DNA of 36,460 nt from Lachnospiraceae bacterium (GCA_030536455.1 JAUNPZ010000006.1:1-36460); one strand, 5' to 3'. Counted from the first letter of the stretch, positions 23,936 through 32,776 are shown. Translations and numbers: made by a program. Notes: generated by a model not told the origin, from the sequence alone.

Positions 23936-25006
23936 ATGAAAAAAATTATTTTAACCGGCGGCGGAACTGCCGGTCATGTTACGCCAAATCTCGCCCTGCT
24001 TCCTGCATTAAAGGAAAAGGAATACGAAGTACGCTATATCGGTTCCTATCAGGGCATTGAAAAAAAATTAATTGAGGGAGCAGGCATCCCTTATGAGGGA
24101 ATCTCATCCGGAAAGCTGCGCCGTTATTTTGATTTCAAAAATTTTTCTGACCCCTTCCGCGTTTTAAAGGGATATGCGGAAGCTTTAAAAATCATAAAAA
24201 ACTATAAACCTGATGTAGTTTTTTCAAAAGGCGGGTTTGTTGCTGTCCCTGTCGTTTTAGCTGCTAAGCATTACAAAATTCCAACTATCATCCATGAATC
24301 CGACATCACACCGGGACTTGCAAATAAAATCTGCATTCCCTCTGCAAAAAAGGTTTGCTGTAACTTTCCAGAAACAGTTTCTTATCTGCCTGCGGATAAA
24401 GCGGTTTTAACCGGCTCTCCTATTCGAGAAGAATTATTAAAGGGCGACCGCCTCTCCGGTCTTCAGTTTGCCCACTTAAGCCCGGACCGTCCGGTCATTC
24501 TGGTCATCGGCGGCAGTTTGGGATCCGTAAAGGTTAATACGGCTGTTCGAAGTATCCTTTCCCGTCTTCTGGAAAATTTCCAGGTGATACATATCTGCGG
24601 AAAGGAGCATCTGGATGATTCCCTGATTGGAACTCCGGGATATGTACAGTATGAATATGTCGATAAACCACTGAAGCATCTGTTTGCCGCTGCCGATATC
24701 GTAATTTCCCGTGCCGGTGCGAATTCCATCTGCGAGCTTCTGGCTCTTCGGAAACCGCATCTGCTGATTCCGCTGTCTGCGGCTGCCAGCCGGGGGGACC
24801 AGATTTTAAATGCGAAATCCTTCCAAAAGCAAGGATTCAGCTCCGTACTGGAAGAGGAAGCATTAACGGATGATTCCCTTTACCAGGCAATTCAGGATTT
24901 ATATGCCAACCGTGAGACTTACATCCGCACCATGGAACAGACACAGTTAAACAACGCTGTCGAAACCATCGTTTCCCTGATTGATGCCTGCACACAAAAA
25001 AATTAA
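23936..25006 (+). CDS. murG: MurG-type UDP-GlcNAc transferase paralogue (MurG2-like)
   Basis: Transfers N-acetylglucosamine to lipid I at the inner membrane face to give lipid II. The 356 aa show GGGTAGHVTPNLAL, SKGGFVAVPVVLAA, IIHESDITPGLANK, GGSLGSVKVN, CGKEHLDD and the donor-binding SRAGANSICELLALRKPHLLIPL. HESD replaces the usual HEQN, and SRGDQILNA replaces the usual DHQ-NA. These features recall the second MurG of the Bacillus cereus group. It lies outside a division/cell-wall cluster, so it is likely a paralogue. GGAGG (23926-23930) precedes ATG 23936; an in-frame TTG upstream is not needed. Its terminator lies inside the convergent sigma gene. Confidence 0.88.
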   Translation: MKKIILTGGGTAGHVTPNLALLPALKEKEYEVRYIGSYQGIEKKLIEGAGIPYEGISSGKLRRYFDFKNFSDPFRVLKGYAEALKIIKNYKPDVVFSKGGFVAVPVVLAAKHYKIPTIIHESDITPGLANKICIPSAKKVCCNFPETVSYLPADKAVLTGSPIREELLKGDRLSGLQFAHLSPDRPVILVIGGSLGSVKVNTAVRSILSRLLENFQVIHICGKEHLDDSLIGTPGYVQYEYVDKPLKHLFAAADIVISRAGANSICELLALRKPHLLIPLSAAASRGDQILNAKSFQKQGFSSVLEEEALTDDSLYQAIQDLYANRETYIRTMEQTQLNNAVETIVSLIDACTQKN

Positions 25007-25025
25007 GATTTGATTCAAAAACGCT

Positions 25026-25071
25026 CTGGGGCCTGCTTCCGGCTAAAGGCCATATTTAGGCCCCAGTTTTT
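25026..25071. terminator. Terminator overlapping the 3' end of the sigma gene
   Basis: CTGGGGCCT (25026-25034) pairs with AGGCCCCAG (25058-25066), followed by TTTTT. The right arm and loop are the last codons of the convergent sigma gene (ending LGPKYGL). On the minus strand the arm is followed by GCGTTTTTG, so it probably works both ways. Confidence 0.8.
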
Positions 25072-25573
25072 CTCTTAATATTTTTCTTGCTCTGGAGATT
25101 CTTCCCCGGCAGGCTACCGGAGTTATCTTTAAAATCTCTGCGGTCTCCTTCTGCGGAATCTGATAAATCAAATGCAGCTTTGCCGCGGCATTTAAATCCT
25201 TGCTCAATGCTGAAACTGCATCCTGCACATCCCGAAACAATTCATCACAGATTACCTGATCCATCAGATTATCGCCATATCGAAATATCATTTCTTCACT
25301 TTCGACAAAATTATCTGCATCTAAAATCAGTTTTTCTCTGTTGTTTTTTCGGAAATAGTCTATGCTTTTATTCCTTGCAATTGTAGCCAGCATTCCTTTT
25401 TTATAGTTTGGCGGAGCATCTAAAGGATAATGTTCATAATATGAGATAATGGATTCCTGAACAATATCATCTACATCCTTCGACGGCACACCATAGTGCA
25501 GCGTCAGGATACGGAGAGGCTTCTGATAGTCATCATAAATGGCCTGCAACAGCTCATTTATATCTTGCTGCAT
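25043..25573 (-). CDS. ECF-type RNA polymerase sigma factor
   Basis: 176-aa sigma-70 family protein with only regions 2 and 4. Region 2 is visible in KDVDDIVQESIISYYEHY and in the downstream NKSIDYFRKNNREKL. Region 4 is the helix-turn-helix near the end (QIPQKETAEILKITPVACRGRISRARKILREKL). Between them is a short acidic linker. GGAG lies 6-7 bases before the ATG. It is last in the run rhomboid-HIT-sigma on the minus strand. The DUF4367 anti-sigma-like protein 1.4 kb downstream is the probable partner. No ECF target promoter was confidently identified. Confidence 0.9.
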   Translation of the reverse strand: MQQDINELLQAIYDDYQKPLRILTLHYGVPSKDVDDIVQESIISYYEHYPLDAPPNYKKGMLATIARNKSIDYFRKNNREKLILDADNFVESEEMIFRYGDNLMDQVICDELFRDVQDAVSALSKDLNAAAKLHLIYQIPQKETAEILKITPVACRGRISRARKILREKLGPKYGL

Positions 25574-25595
25574 AATGTTCTCCTACCTTGAATGA

Positions 25596-26012
25596 TTACA
25601 GACAACTGCTGATACGCTCCGCTGTCTCCTTCAATTCCTCTGGATTCGAACTGCCGGGATTCCAGGTTACAATAGGTGCTCCATCCTCATATCTCGGAAT
25701 TACATGCATATGGAAATGGAAAACCGTCTGTCCGGCTGAGGTTCCATTATTCTGAACCAAATTAAAGCCGGTACATCCCAGACTTTTCTTCATCGCCGCT
25801 CCAATCCGACCGCCAAGCTGCAGAACCTTCGCCGCATAGCGTTCATCCAGTTCACATACATCTTTAAAATGCTCCTTCGGCAAAATCAGCGCATGCCCTT
25901 TCGATGCCGGCCCCATGTCTAAAATCACACGGAACAGTTCATCCTCATATACCGTTGCTGCCGGAATTTCTCCATTCGCAATCCTGCAAAAAATGCAATT
26001 TTCGTCTCTCAT
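25596..26012 (-). CDS. HIT family nucleotide hydrolase
   Basis: 138-aa histidine-triad protein, cytoplasmic. It begins CIFCRIANGEIPAATVYED and contains GHALILPKEH and the catalytic triad HFHMHVIPR. Family members hydrolyse phosphoramidates of AMP such as adenosine 5'-phosphoramidate. The first Cys pair (CIFC) with a His further on may bind zinc, as in Hit/Fhit-like Firmicute proteins. AAGGAGGAG lies before the ATG. It lies 34 bases downstream of the rhomboid gene and 22 upstream of sigma, so it is probably co-transcribed. Confidence 0.95.
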   Translation of the reverse strand: MRDENCIFCRIANGEIPAATVYEDELFRVILDMGPASKGHALILPKEHFKDVCELDERYAAKVLQLGGRIGAAMKKSLGCTGFNLVQNNGTSAGQTVFHFHMHVIPRYEDGAPIVTWNPGSSNPEELKETAERISSCL

Positions 26013-26045
26013 GCTACTCTCCTCCTTTATCTTCTGTCTGCTGCC

Positions 26046-26654
26046 TTACGAACGCCTTGGCTTACGATACAAGAATACCGCCAATACCAGTCCGATCAGT
26101 ACACCTGCAATATGTGCCAGATTATCTGTCTCCACACTTCGAAATCCCAGATACAAGGACAGTATGATCATCATACCAATCCGTCTGGTATTAAAGTCTT
26201 CCAATCTTCCCCGGTTGGCAAGCACTACATACAGCAGTCCGCCCGCCACGCCAAAGATCGCACCGGATGCCCCTGCTGAAACCACATTCGGAGGATTTCC
26301 CACCTGTATTTCCATAAACAGATAATATGCAACCGATACAAGATTCGCTCCAACACCGCAGCACAAATAAAAAATCAAATATTTGACCCTGCCCATCGCT
26401 CTCTCCAGATAGTCTCCTAACAAGAAAAGAACTAACATGTTATTGACAAGATGGCCAATTCCGAAATGCATAAAGATTGATGTCAGCAAACGGTAATACT
26501 CGCCCTCTAAAACATATGGCACATACATCGCCCCATGTTCCAGCATGTAAGAGGCGCTTTCCGAAGAACCGGTTAAATCCACAAATAGGAAATAAATAAT
26601 ATTTACAATTATAATTCCCCAGGTAACGTAAGCTTTTCGCTTCCTTTCATCCAT
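26046..26654 (-). CDS. Rhomboid family intramembrane serine protease
   Basis: 202 aa with six hydrophobic segments. The catalytic serine is in SAGASGAIFGVAGGLL (GASG motif) and the catalytic histidine in NLAHIAGVLIG. The helix-2 His/Asn patch TSIFMHFGIGHLVNNMLVLF is intact. This is the minimal six-segment rhomboid core. It cleaves membrane proteins within the bilayer; the substrate is unknown. AAGGAG lies about 10 bases before the ATG. Located right downstream of the FHA gene, it could act on Tad proteins, but this is speculative. Confidence 0.95.
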   Translation of the reverse strand: MDERKRKAYVTWGIIIVNIIYFLFVDLTGSSESASYMLEHGAMYVPYVLEGEYYRLLTSIFMHFGIGHLVNNMLVLFLLGDYLERAMGRVKYLIFYLCCGVGANLVSVAYYLFMEIQVGNPPNVVSAGASGAIFGVAGGLLYVVLANRGRLEDFNTRRIGMMIILSLYLGFRSVETDNLAHIAGVLIGLVLAVFLYRKPRRS

Positions 26655-26761
26655 GTCTGCGGCTCTCCTTCATATTAATGGCATTATTTTAGCATAAATA
26701 AGACGATTTGTTAAGCATCTTACAGAAATTTTCAAAGACGGTCCCCTTTTTAAAAACATCA

Positions 26762-28357
26762 TCAGTAAAAAATGAATGAAATATCAGCAATATTCAGCTT
26801 GTCTCCAGGAAAAAGAGGATGCAGTTCATTCGCTTCTAAAGCGTCTTCTCCTACGGAAGTTCCATTGGATGAATTCAAATCTGTAACCTGAAATACACCA
26901 TCTTCCTCATCAATCCGAAGATGAAGACGGCTGACGGTATCTCGGTTCAATACATAGTCTACAATCCCTTCCTGCTTCCCGATAATGAACGGAAAGTAGG
27001 GAATCGGTATATCCGCAATTGACAAATCAAGACTTTTTAAGACATGCTGCCGACCGCCGCTTCCGGCTGCCTCCGATAACAGTACCGTATTCGGCCCTTC
27101 TTCAAATTGCGGCTCTGCTGCCTCGGTTTTTCCCCTGCTCTGTCCCTTCTCCGGAACAGTCTCTCCATCTTTCCGGCGTAATCCTCTCCTGGCCGGTTCG
27201 GAATTTTCTCCGTTTAATCCGCTTTCCGTTTCTTCCTCCGCCTCGTCCTCTTCAAATGTCATATACCAGTCCATTTTTGAATTTACCGGTATTTTCTGTA
27301 CGGCAGCTTTTGCTTTTTTCTTTTTTTGGAAGAGAAATCCGGCAAACCCGGACAATATGCCGATATCCGCTGCCAGCAAATACGGTCCGTATTCACGAAG
27401 TCCTGGTATCCCCTTTAAAAGCCACACAGCAGCCGGGCCTGCGAGTAAAAAAACGATCAGAAAACAAATCTGCCTTCCGATTCCATGCCCGTCCCCAGTC
27501 TCCGGAAGTTCTTTTGCAGAATCTGGATTCGTTTCTTTATGAAAAGAATCTTCCGATATATTTTCCGGTATATCCTCTGCACTCACTTCCATCCGCCGCT
27601 GCCTGAAATCCTTTGTTTTCTCATCGGGTACACTCGCTTCTGCCCTGTCCTCTTCTGTCAAATCCGGTCCCTTTCTTTTCTTCCGGACATTACTATCGCT
27701 GCCATATTTTCCTCCTTCCGGTGTGCGCTTCCCATCACATACAGATGATTGTGATGTGCTTCTTTCACGCTTCCTTTCAACGGCCCCGCCGTCCGGCTCT
27801 TTTTTCTGACTTCCTCTCTGACTCTCCCGCACGGCCTGCAGCAAATCCTCCATGCCAAAATAATCCTTCTGACATTCCTGAAATAACCGGTATGCCAGCA
27901 CTACGGTATCATCATCATGGTGGTCTGCCTTTTTTAAAAGATACTGGAGAAGCTTTTCCATCGCCTCCGGAAAGTTTCCCTCATATCCAGGCACATAGCA
28001 AAGCCATATCTGATACGATTCCGGCTGGATATATATGTATTCCGGCTCCAGAAGAACCCGTGATTCCTGAAGGAGATAATCTTCCATGCCATTTAAAGCT
28101 GCGCCAATCCCTGTAATCAGACGGCTTAGTTCTTCCCTCTTAATCTCCCGGAATTCCAGGATTCTGCTTAAGGGCTGCTTCGATGTAATTTCATAGTAGT
28201 AGTATCGGTTCTGCTCCTCCTGTTTTACCCGGAATTTCAGCAGTCCCTCTATCGAATTTCCCGCAAGCATACGAATCTCAAAGCTTTCCGGATTCGGTTC
28301 CAGCGCATCCAGAATCAAATAGTTATGGCGCATCTCCCTCTTGTAACTGACTTTCAT
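26762..28357 (-). CDS. DUF6382 and FHA domain membrane protein
   Basis: 531 aa. Residues about 1-170 resemble DUF6382 (NYLILDALEP to FGMEDLLQAV), probably cytoplasmic. A long charged linker (about 185-290) follows, then two membrane segments (about 298-345, FLIVFLLAGPAAVWLL and YLLAADIGILSGFAGFLF), a second charged linker, and a C-terminal FHA domain (about 450-531). The FHA hallmark residues are IIGKQEG, DTVSRLHLRI and DLNSSNGTSV. FHA domains read phospho-threonine, so a Ser/Thr kinase should act nearby. GGAGG precedes the ATG by 6 bases. Its start overlaps the stop of the TadE-like gene (28323-28357), placing it in the Tad operon. It is a candidate signal-transducing member of that machine. 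Confidence 0.9.
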   Translation of the reverse strand: MKVSYKREMRHNYLILDALEPNPESFEIRMLAGNSIEGLLKFRVKQEEQNRYYYYEITSKQPLSRILEFREIKREELSRLITGIGAALNGMEDYLLQESRVLLEPEYIYIQPESYQIWLCYVPGYEGNFPEAMEKLLQYLLKKADHHDDDTVVLAYRLFQECQKDYFGMEDLLQAVRESQRGSQKKEPDGGAVERKRERSTSQSSVCDGKRTPEGGKYGSDSNVRKKRKGPDLTEEDRAEASVPDEKTKDFRQRRMEVSAEDIPENISEDSFHKETNPDSAKELPETGDGHGIGRQICFLIVFLLAGPAAVWLLKGIPGLREYGPYLLAADIGILSGFAGFLFQKKKKAKAAVQKIPVNSKMDWYMTFEEDEAEEETESGLNGENSEPARRGLRRKDGETVPEKGQSRGKTEAAEPQFEEGPNTVLLSEAAGSGGRQHVLKSLDLSIADIPIPYFPFIIGKQEGIVDYVLNRDTVSRLHLRIDEEDGVFQVTDLNSSNGTSVGEDALEANELHPLFPGDKLNIADISFIFY

Positions 28358-28901
28358 GTCGCTCCTCCAACTGTTTTAGCGCGGCAACCTGCCGCAAAAA
28401 CTCCTCCGGCTCATAAATCCGGCTGGATATCTCCAGTCCCCACCTCCCGCTCTCCTGCTGGCCGGATGCCTCCCCGTAAATCCGCCCGATTCCTTTCCTT
28501 ATCTGCAGGTCTGTCTGTTCCATGGACAGCAGAAATTCCGGGTTGTTTTGAAATTGTTCTTCTATCTCCTCCAAGCGGTCATCCTCATCATGCCGGACAG
28601 CCTCCACTGCCTCCTGCAGATTCATCCCGCTCTTTGTTTCATCATGAAGCCGATAAGCCTGCTGAATTAAAATCACCATTGCCATGCAGAACACCGCCAT
28701 AACACAAGCAGTCTCCACTGTGTAGCTTGCTGCATATTCCCATCTCCTGAATGTTCCATTTTTCGCAGTTCCCCTTCTATTCCCTGCTTCTTTGATGTTT
28801 CTGTCCTTCCTGGTTTCTATGTTTTTCCCGTTTTCCCCGGTCTTCATGAGCTTGTCACAGCCCGTTTCAATGCCGCATTCCGCCGGCCATCTTCCCTTCA
28901 T
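28323..28901 (-). CDS. Small TadE-like pseudopilin
   Basis: 192 aa. A basic N-terminus (about 1-55, low complexity, Lys/Arg/Asn-rich) precedes YAASYTVETACVMAVFCMAMVILIQQAYRLHDE. This is a pseudopilin-like hydrophobic segment with the Glu that TadE-type proteins carry (SYTVE). The remaining 100 residues are acidic and helical. ATG 28901 has AGGGG 8 bases upstream. A longer frame reaching 29384 overlaps the peptidase gene and has an improbable composition, so it is rejected. In the 117-base gap before it lie CTGCTGCC-like repeats. It is probably a minor pilin or an assembly factor of the Tad system. Confidence 0.72.
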   Translation of the reverse strand: MKGRWPAECGIETGCDKLMKTGENGKNIETRKDRNIKEAGNRRGTAKNGTFRRWEYAASYTVETACVMAVFCMAMVILIQQAYRLHDETKSGMNLQEAVEAVRHDEDDRLEEIEEQFQNNPEFLLSMEQTDLQIRKGIGRIYGEASGQQESGRWGLEISSRIYEPEEFLRQVAALKQLEERHESQLQEGDAP

Positions 28902-29017
28902 CCGTTCATCCCCTCTCCACAGCCAACCGCTGATGGCTGCTGCCTGCGGTCTGCTGCCTTCTGACTGCTGCCCCTGTCTGCTGACTGATTCTGCCGGCTG
29001 ACACCTTCCGCCCCATA

Positions 29018-29494
29018 CTACATGTATACCAGCAGAATACCGGCTGGTATCGTAAAAATCAGGAATGGAAGCTTCTTTTTCCGGTAGTCCTTTCCCTTCA
29101 TCTGTCCCCACACCAGAATGCAGAGTCCGGCCAAGCTGCAGAGCGCAAGGGCAGAGCCAAAGAGAAAAAGATTCCTCCAAAATCCAAGATAAACACCGGA
29201 AACAAGAAAAAACAGTCCATCTCCGGCTCCCACCGCACCCTCCGTGACACGGCTGACGAAGAGCAGGACCGCTCCAATCAGACAACCGGCAAAAAGAAAC
29301 CAGGGCGCCTGCTGCAATTCCATCCCGCGAAACCAGACTGCCGCAGGCTGCCAGGTCCAATCTGCCAGACCCATATAACGACAAATCTGAGAGGTCAGAA
29401 AATGCGTAAAGAAAAACAATAAAAGCCAGCCGGAAATGGACCTGTTTTTACCATCCTGCCAGGCTGCCGTCATGATGTATAGAAAAAAACTCAT
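29018..29494 (-). CDS. Prepilin peptidase (A24, CpaA/TadV type)
   Basis: 158-aa integral membrane aspartic protease that removes the leader of Flp prepilin and pseudopilins. Two catalytic aspartates are seen: AAWQDGKNRSIS (D14) and the GxGD motif GAGDGLFF (D92). Hydrophobic segments alternate throughout. It lacks the N-terminal methyltransferase domain, as CpaA types do. I chose ATG 29494, since GGAGG (29501-29505) lies 6 bases away; the ATG at 29500 abuts it. It follows the Zn-motif TadE-like gene by 90 bases. Confidence 0.9.
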   Translation of the reverse strand: MSFFLYIMTAAWQDGKNRSISGWLLLFFFTHFLTSQICRYMGLADWTWQPAAVWFRGMELQQAPWFLFAGCLIGAVLLFVSRVTEGAVGAGDGLFFLVSGVYLGFWRNLFLFGSALALCSLAGLCILVWGQMKGKDYRKKKLPFLIFTIPAGILLVYM

Positions 29495-29584
29495 TTTCAT
29501 CCTCCAATCTTACGAATATTCGCGAATTTTTTGCTTGTAACTGCGAAAGCATGGAACCGCCGCTCCTGACCTATCCATGCAGCA

Positions 29585-30601
29585 TTAATGACAGCAGTAG
29601 GAGCAGCCGCCCAGATGCTCCACCTCTGACAGCTTTACTGCCCGTACACTTGCCGTGATGGCCGAGCATCCCGCATCCGAATGATATCGGCTTCCACTCT
29701 TCATAATATATACAGAACTCCCGCTTCCGGCCTTACTTCCGCATACTGCACACGGATAGTACTTTCCGCCGCTTTCATTCCGGTACGACGAAACTGCATC
29801 ATAGGAAATCGTCTGCAGCCGGTTTGACAGGTAATGGCAGTCTCTGGACTTATGATACCGGGTTGGATTTTTTCCTATATAAACAATAGAATCTTTTTCC
29901 TGGTCCGCTGAAGAACCGGCATCCTCCCGGCTCTGCCCGTCACGGCCAATCCATGCTCGCCGGATGCTTCCGGAAGAAAAAGGAATACGAGACAAACCGA
30001 GGACCGCGAATGGCAGCTCCATCTGATAATCCAGATGAAAGTCTACCGTCTCACCATCCTTCAGGAAATCCGATTTTGCAAACGAAAGCTCCTCCATCCC
30101 GTCCTGGCTGAATAACTCGCAGGCCGCCGTCTGCGCCCCCATCCCGACCGCTCCGTTTATAAGTCCCAGCAGCAGGTCTTTTTTCCAATCCCCATCTTCT
30201 TTCGGAAGCTCTTCTCCGTTCATTATCATGTGCTCCAGATAGGCATACTGACACAGCTTTTCATTCACAGATTCCAGCGATGCCTGTACCTGCCGCTGCC
30301 GTTCCATCATGCGAAACGGAATCATCATACTGACGATCGTAAAAATAAAAAGCGACAGCGCCAATGCTGCTTCCACTGAAACAGAAGCTGCCGCTTCCCA
30401 CAAAACGCTCCCCGGAGCTGCGCTGCTCTCCACTTGCTCTTTCTTTGAAAACATTCGGGAGGCAAAGGCCCACACCCTTTTTTCAGGATACCGCATCCAT
30501 TCTTTAAATTTTGCGCCGGGCATTCGTACTTGGAGAGTATTGTTACTGGCAGCATCCCATAAGGGATGAATCGTTTTTCTGCGTTTCTGAAAAAAGAGCA
30601 T
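29585..30601 (-). CDS. TadE-like protein with duplicated Cys/His module
   Basis: 338 aa. A basic N-terminus of 70 residues is followed by AASVSVEAALALSLFIFTIVSM, a TadE-like segment with the conserved Glu (about 77). Residues about 95-230 are an unknown outer domain. The C-terminal 100 residues contain two copies of a Cys/His pattern: first TRYHKSRDCHYL ... YYPCAVCG, then SRYHSDAGCSAI ... GGCSYCCH. YHxxxC...CxxC patterns are also seen in modules attached to some secreted nucleases and look like metal-binding folds. AGGAGG lies 9 bases before the ATG. The module duplication is unusual for a TadE-like protein. No enzyme motif is seen. Confidence 0.8.
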   Translation of the reverse strand: MLFFQKRRKTIHPLWDAASNNTLQVRMPGAKFKEWMRYPEKRVWAFASRMFSKKEQVESSAAPGSVLWEAAASVSVEAALALSLFIFTIVSMMIPFRMMERQRQVQASLESVNEKLCQYAYLEHMIMNGEELPKEDGDWKKDLLLGLINGAVGMGAQTAACELFSQDGMEELSFAKSDFLKDGETVDFHLDYQMELPFAVLGLSRIPFSSGSIRRAWIGRDGQSREDAGSSADQEKDSIVYIGKNPTRYHKSRDCHYLSNRLQTISYDAVSSYRNESGGKYYPCAVCGSKAGSGSSVYIMKSGSRYHSDAGCSAITASVRAVKLSEVEHLGGCSYCCH

Positions 30602-30638
30602 GGGGCTTCACCTCCTGAATCGTTATGATGTAAAGTTC

Positions 30639-32567
30639 TTAATATTGCCGCGATACCCGGACTGTTTCTGAATATCGGACATCGTCGCTTCCTGTGATGC
30701 TTTTCAACAATCCCAGCGCAAAATATACATGTTTTCCACAAAACTCTGCCTGGATATCCACCCGGAAGGTACAGTCTGCCAGTTGGAATCCCGGCTGTGT
30801 TCTGGCTATGTTCAGCTGTATCACATCCATAATCCGATAAAGAAGCTGTGTTCCGGGGCAGGTCATCAGAAGCAGCGTTAAATACTGCTGATAATTCAGT
30901 CCATTCTCCGTTTCCGACAGTTCTCCCAGCCGTCCTTTCCCGGCAAAGTCCAGCAGGCCGTCCAGACTCAGCCGCCAGTCCTCCCTGCCTTTTATTACCG
31001 GAACCTTTCCCTTTTCCAAAAGTACCTTCACATCCGCCACCGCCTCCCCAAAAGCCCAGACGCTCATAATGAGAAATGCGGTAATCGAAACAAGTGGCAT
31101 GATTCCGGTTGCTCCCACAACAGCCGCTGCCAGAGCCTTGGCCTGACTTCTTTTTTCAGAATCTCCCAATATATGAATCAGATTCAGTCCTTCCCGGACC
31201 ATCAGAAGCTTTTCAACCGTTTTGGCCAGATTCGTCTCATCCACATCGGTCCCATTCAAAAGATATTCTAATTCATATATGGCCTCCCCACTGCTCCCAT
31301 CCATATCGCCGGTATCACAGAAATGCCGCAAGAACACCTGACTGTACTCGGCTGCCAGCGCCTTTTTCAGAAGGCTTCCATCCCGCTCTTCAAAGGCCGC
31401 CTGGTGAGAGGGAAGGGAATCCGCCGTTAATAATCCATTTGACACAGACGCTCCATCTGGAAGGACCAGGGAAAGGACACCCCGGTCCGCCATCGTCCTC
31501 AGCTTTTTCAGAAGCCCTTCCTTCTCCTTGTCCTTAACCCCGGCCTGGACCGGGAGTGTCAGAGACTGATACTGGTCGAAATGCTCCTGAACCGGCTTCC
31601 ACACCTCGGCTGTATCCAGTTCATCATCCTCTTCCTCCGGCTCCCAGTCCTCAATATAGGCCTCTGCCTCCTCCGCTTCTGTCTGAACCACTTCCACCAG
31701 AGCAATCCGTTTCTCCGCCTCTGCCGGGAATCCGGCAATCTGTCTGCGCCGCTCTCCGTCTTTATCCGTATACGCTTCATACTCAAACAGCTCCGCTTCC
31801 AGGGAGGCCCGGACCTCTTCACTGAAATCCGGCGTTTTTTCTGCATACTGCTGGCGCAGTCCCTGCAGCTTTTCCCCCAGGGCATCTGCCTGCTTTTCAT
31901 AATTTTCCACCAGACCGGGAACCTCTTTCAAACTCTTAATCAGCCGGTCCCCTTCCTCACAGAAGCCGCTTCCATCCTCCTGCGCCAAAAACTGCACCCC
32001 ACAGTCTTGGGACTTCTTCTGCTCGCGGAAGCATTGACCCAAGTCCTCCAGCGCCTTTTCCAGGCGCCATGCCTCTTTGGTCTGAACCTCCATGGAACGG
32101 GTCAGCTCCGAAACCTGTCTGGCTTCCGTCAGCTCCTCCAGCGCCTGGGAAGCGCTTTCCTCGCTCCATTCTTTGGTCCAGATTCCGTATTTCATGTAAT
32201 CTACGATTTCTTTCTCGAAGTATTCGCCGGAATCTTCTGTTAAAACCTTTCGTTCGCGTATCTGGCAATCCTCCGCCTCGAATGGATACCAGTTTTCCAT
32301 TTCCAGATAAGGCTGCATAAAACCGGAAAACTCCTCTGCAATATCCTCCTGCTCCAGATTTTCCAGGCCAAAAATCCGGTACTTCTCCCACAGCTCCCGG
32401 TGATACTGACTGAACATCGAATCCATCGCAGAATATGCCGCTGTCTGGAGATAACATCTGGCCCCTGCGGTCCTGGCTGATTCCAGCAGGCTGCAGAGCA
32501 GCCCGCAGACGAAAACCAGAATCAGGCTTAAAAATACGGTAATCTGTCCGCTCCACTTTCGTTCCAT
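30639..32567 (-). CDS. DUF5702 Tad-associated protein
   Basis: 642 aa. The N-terminus GQITVFLSLILVFVCGLLCSLLESAR is typical of DUF5702, found in clostridial Tad loci and probably a TadG-like anchor. A long, mostly helical acidic extracytoplasmic region (about 60-480) follows, with Gln/Glu-rich coiled-coil stretches. A second hydrophobic segment lies near 500-520 (IMPLVSITAFLIMSVWAFG). The C-terminal 120 residues include YQQYLTLLLMTCPGTQLLYRIMDVIQLN. GGGAAGGGT precedes the ATG. It lies 35 bases downstream of the Flp pilin gene. Role in the pilus is inferred from context. Confidence 0.85.
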   Translation of the reverse strand: MERKWSGQITVFLSLILVFVCGLLCSLLESARTAGARCYLQTAAYSAMDSMFSQYHRELWEKYRIFGLENLEQEDIAEEFSGFMQPYLEMENWYPFEAEDCQIRERKVLTEDSGEYFEKEIVDYMKYGIWTKEWSEESASQALEELTEARQVSELTRSMEVQTKEAWRLEKALEDLGQCFREQKKSQDCGVQFLAQEDGSGFCEEGDRLIKSLKEVPGLVENYEKQADALGEKLQGLRQQYAEKTPDFSEEVRASLEAELFEYEAYTDKDGERRRQIAGFPAEAEKRIALVEVVQTEAEEAEAYIEDWEPEEEDDELDTAEVWKPVQEHFDQYQSLTLPVQAGVKDKEKEGLLKKLRTMADRGVLSLVLPDGASVSNGLLTADSLPSHQAAFEERDGSLLKKALAAEYSQVFLRHFCDTGDMDGSSGEAIYELEYLLNGTDVDETNLAKTVEKLLMVREGLNLIHILGDSEKRSQAKALAAAVVGATGIMPLVSITAFLIMSVWAFGEAVADVKVLLEKGKVPVIKGREDWRLSLDGLLDFAGKGRLGELSETENGLNYQQYLTLLLMTCPGTQLLYRIMDVIQLNIARTQPGFQLADCTFRVDIQAEFCGKHVYFALGLLKSITGSDDVRYSETVRVSRQY

Positions 32568-32602
32568 CTGACCCTTCCCATCTGTTCGAACACTCTTCCT
32601 TT

Positions 32603-32776
32603 TTAATAGACTTCCTTCGACTGGCTGTTTATCTGCTTAAAGATGTCCTCCAGCAGCTTGGTTATCTGTGTTTTGAAGATAATGACCAGTCCAATCAGCA
32701 CCACCAGAATCAACACCACTTCAATCACGCCAACTCCGTCTTCTTCCTGAAAAAAATTCTTTACTTCATTCCACAT
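32603..32776 (-). CDS. Flp type IVb pilin (57 aa)
   Basis: Small pilin missed by usual length limits. After MWNEVKNFFQEEDG the peptidase would cleave at G14, with a Glu at mature position 5 (VGVIEV), then a 16-residue hydrophobic stretch (VVLILVVLIGLVIIF). The usual Tyr after the Glu is Val. The tail (KTQITKLLEDIFKQINSQS) is typical. A strong ribosome site (AGGAGG) lies 6-7 bases before the ATG. It sits between TadC and DUF5702, in the same operon as the peptidase that would process it. It is the major subunit candidate. Confidence 0.88.
   Translation of the reverse strand: MWNEVKNFFQEEDGVGVIEVVLILVVLIGLVIIFKTQITKLLEDIFKQINSQSKEVY

Noticed and set aside
28902..29384. N-terminal extension of the small TadE-like protein
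   Set aside because: Overlaps the prepilin peptidase in another frame; Cys/Trp/Gly-rich; a better start lies at 28901.
29513..29527. Overlapping palindromes CGAATATTCG and ATTCGCGAAT before the peptidase gene
   Set aside because: Too short to claim an operator or terminator, although six T follow on the plus strand.
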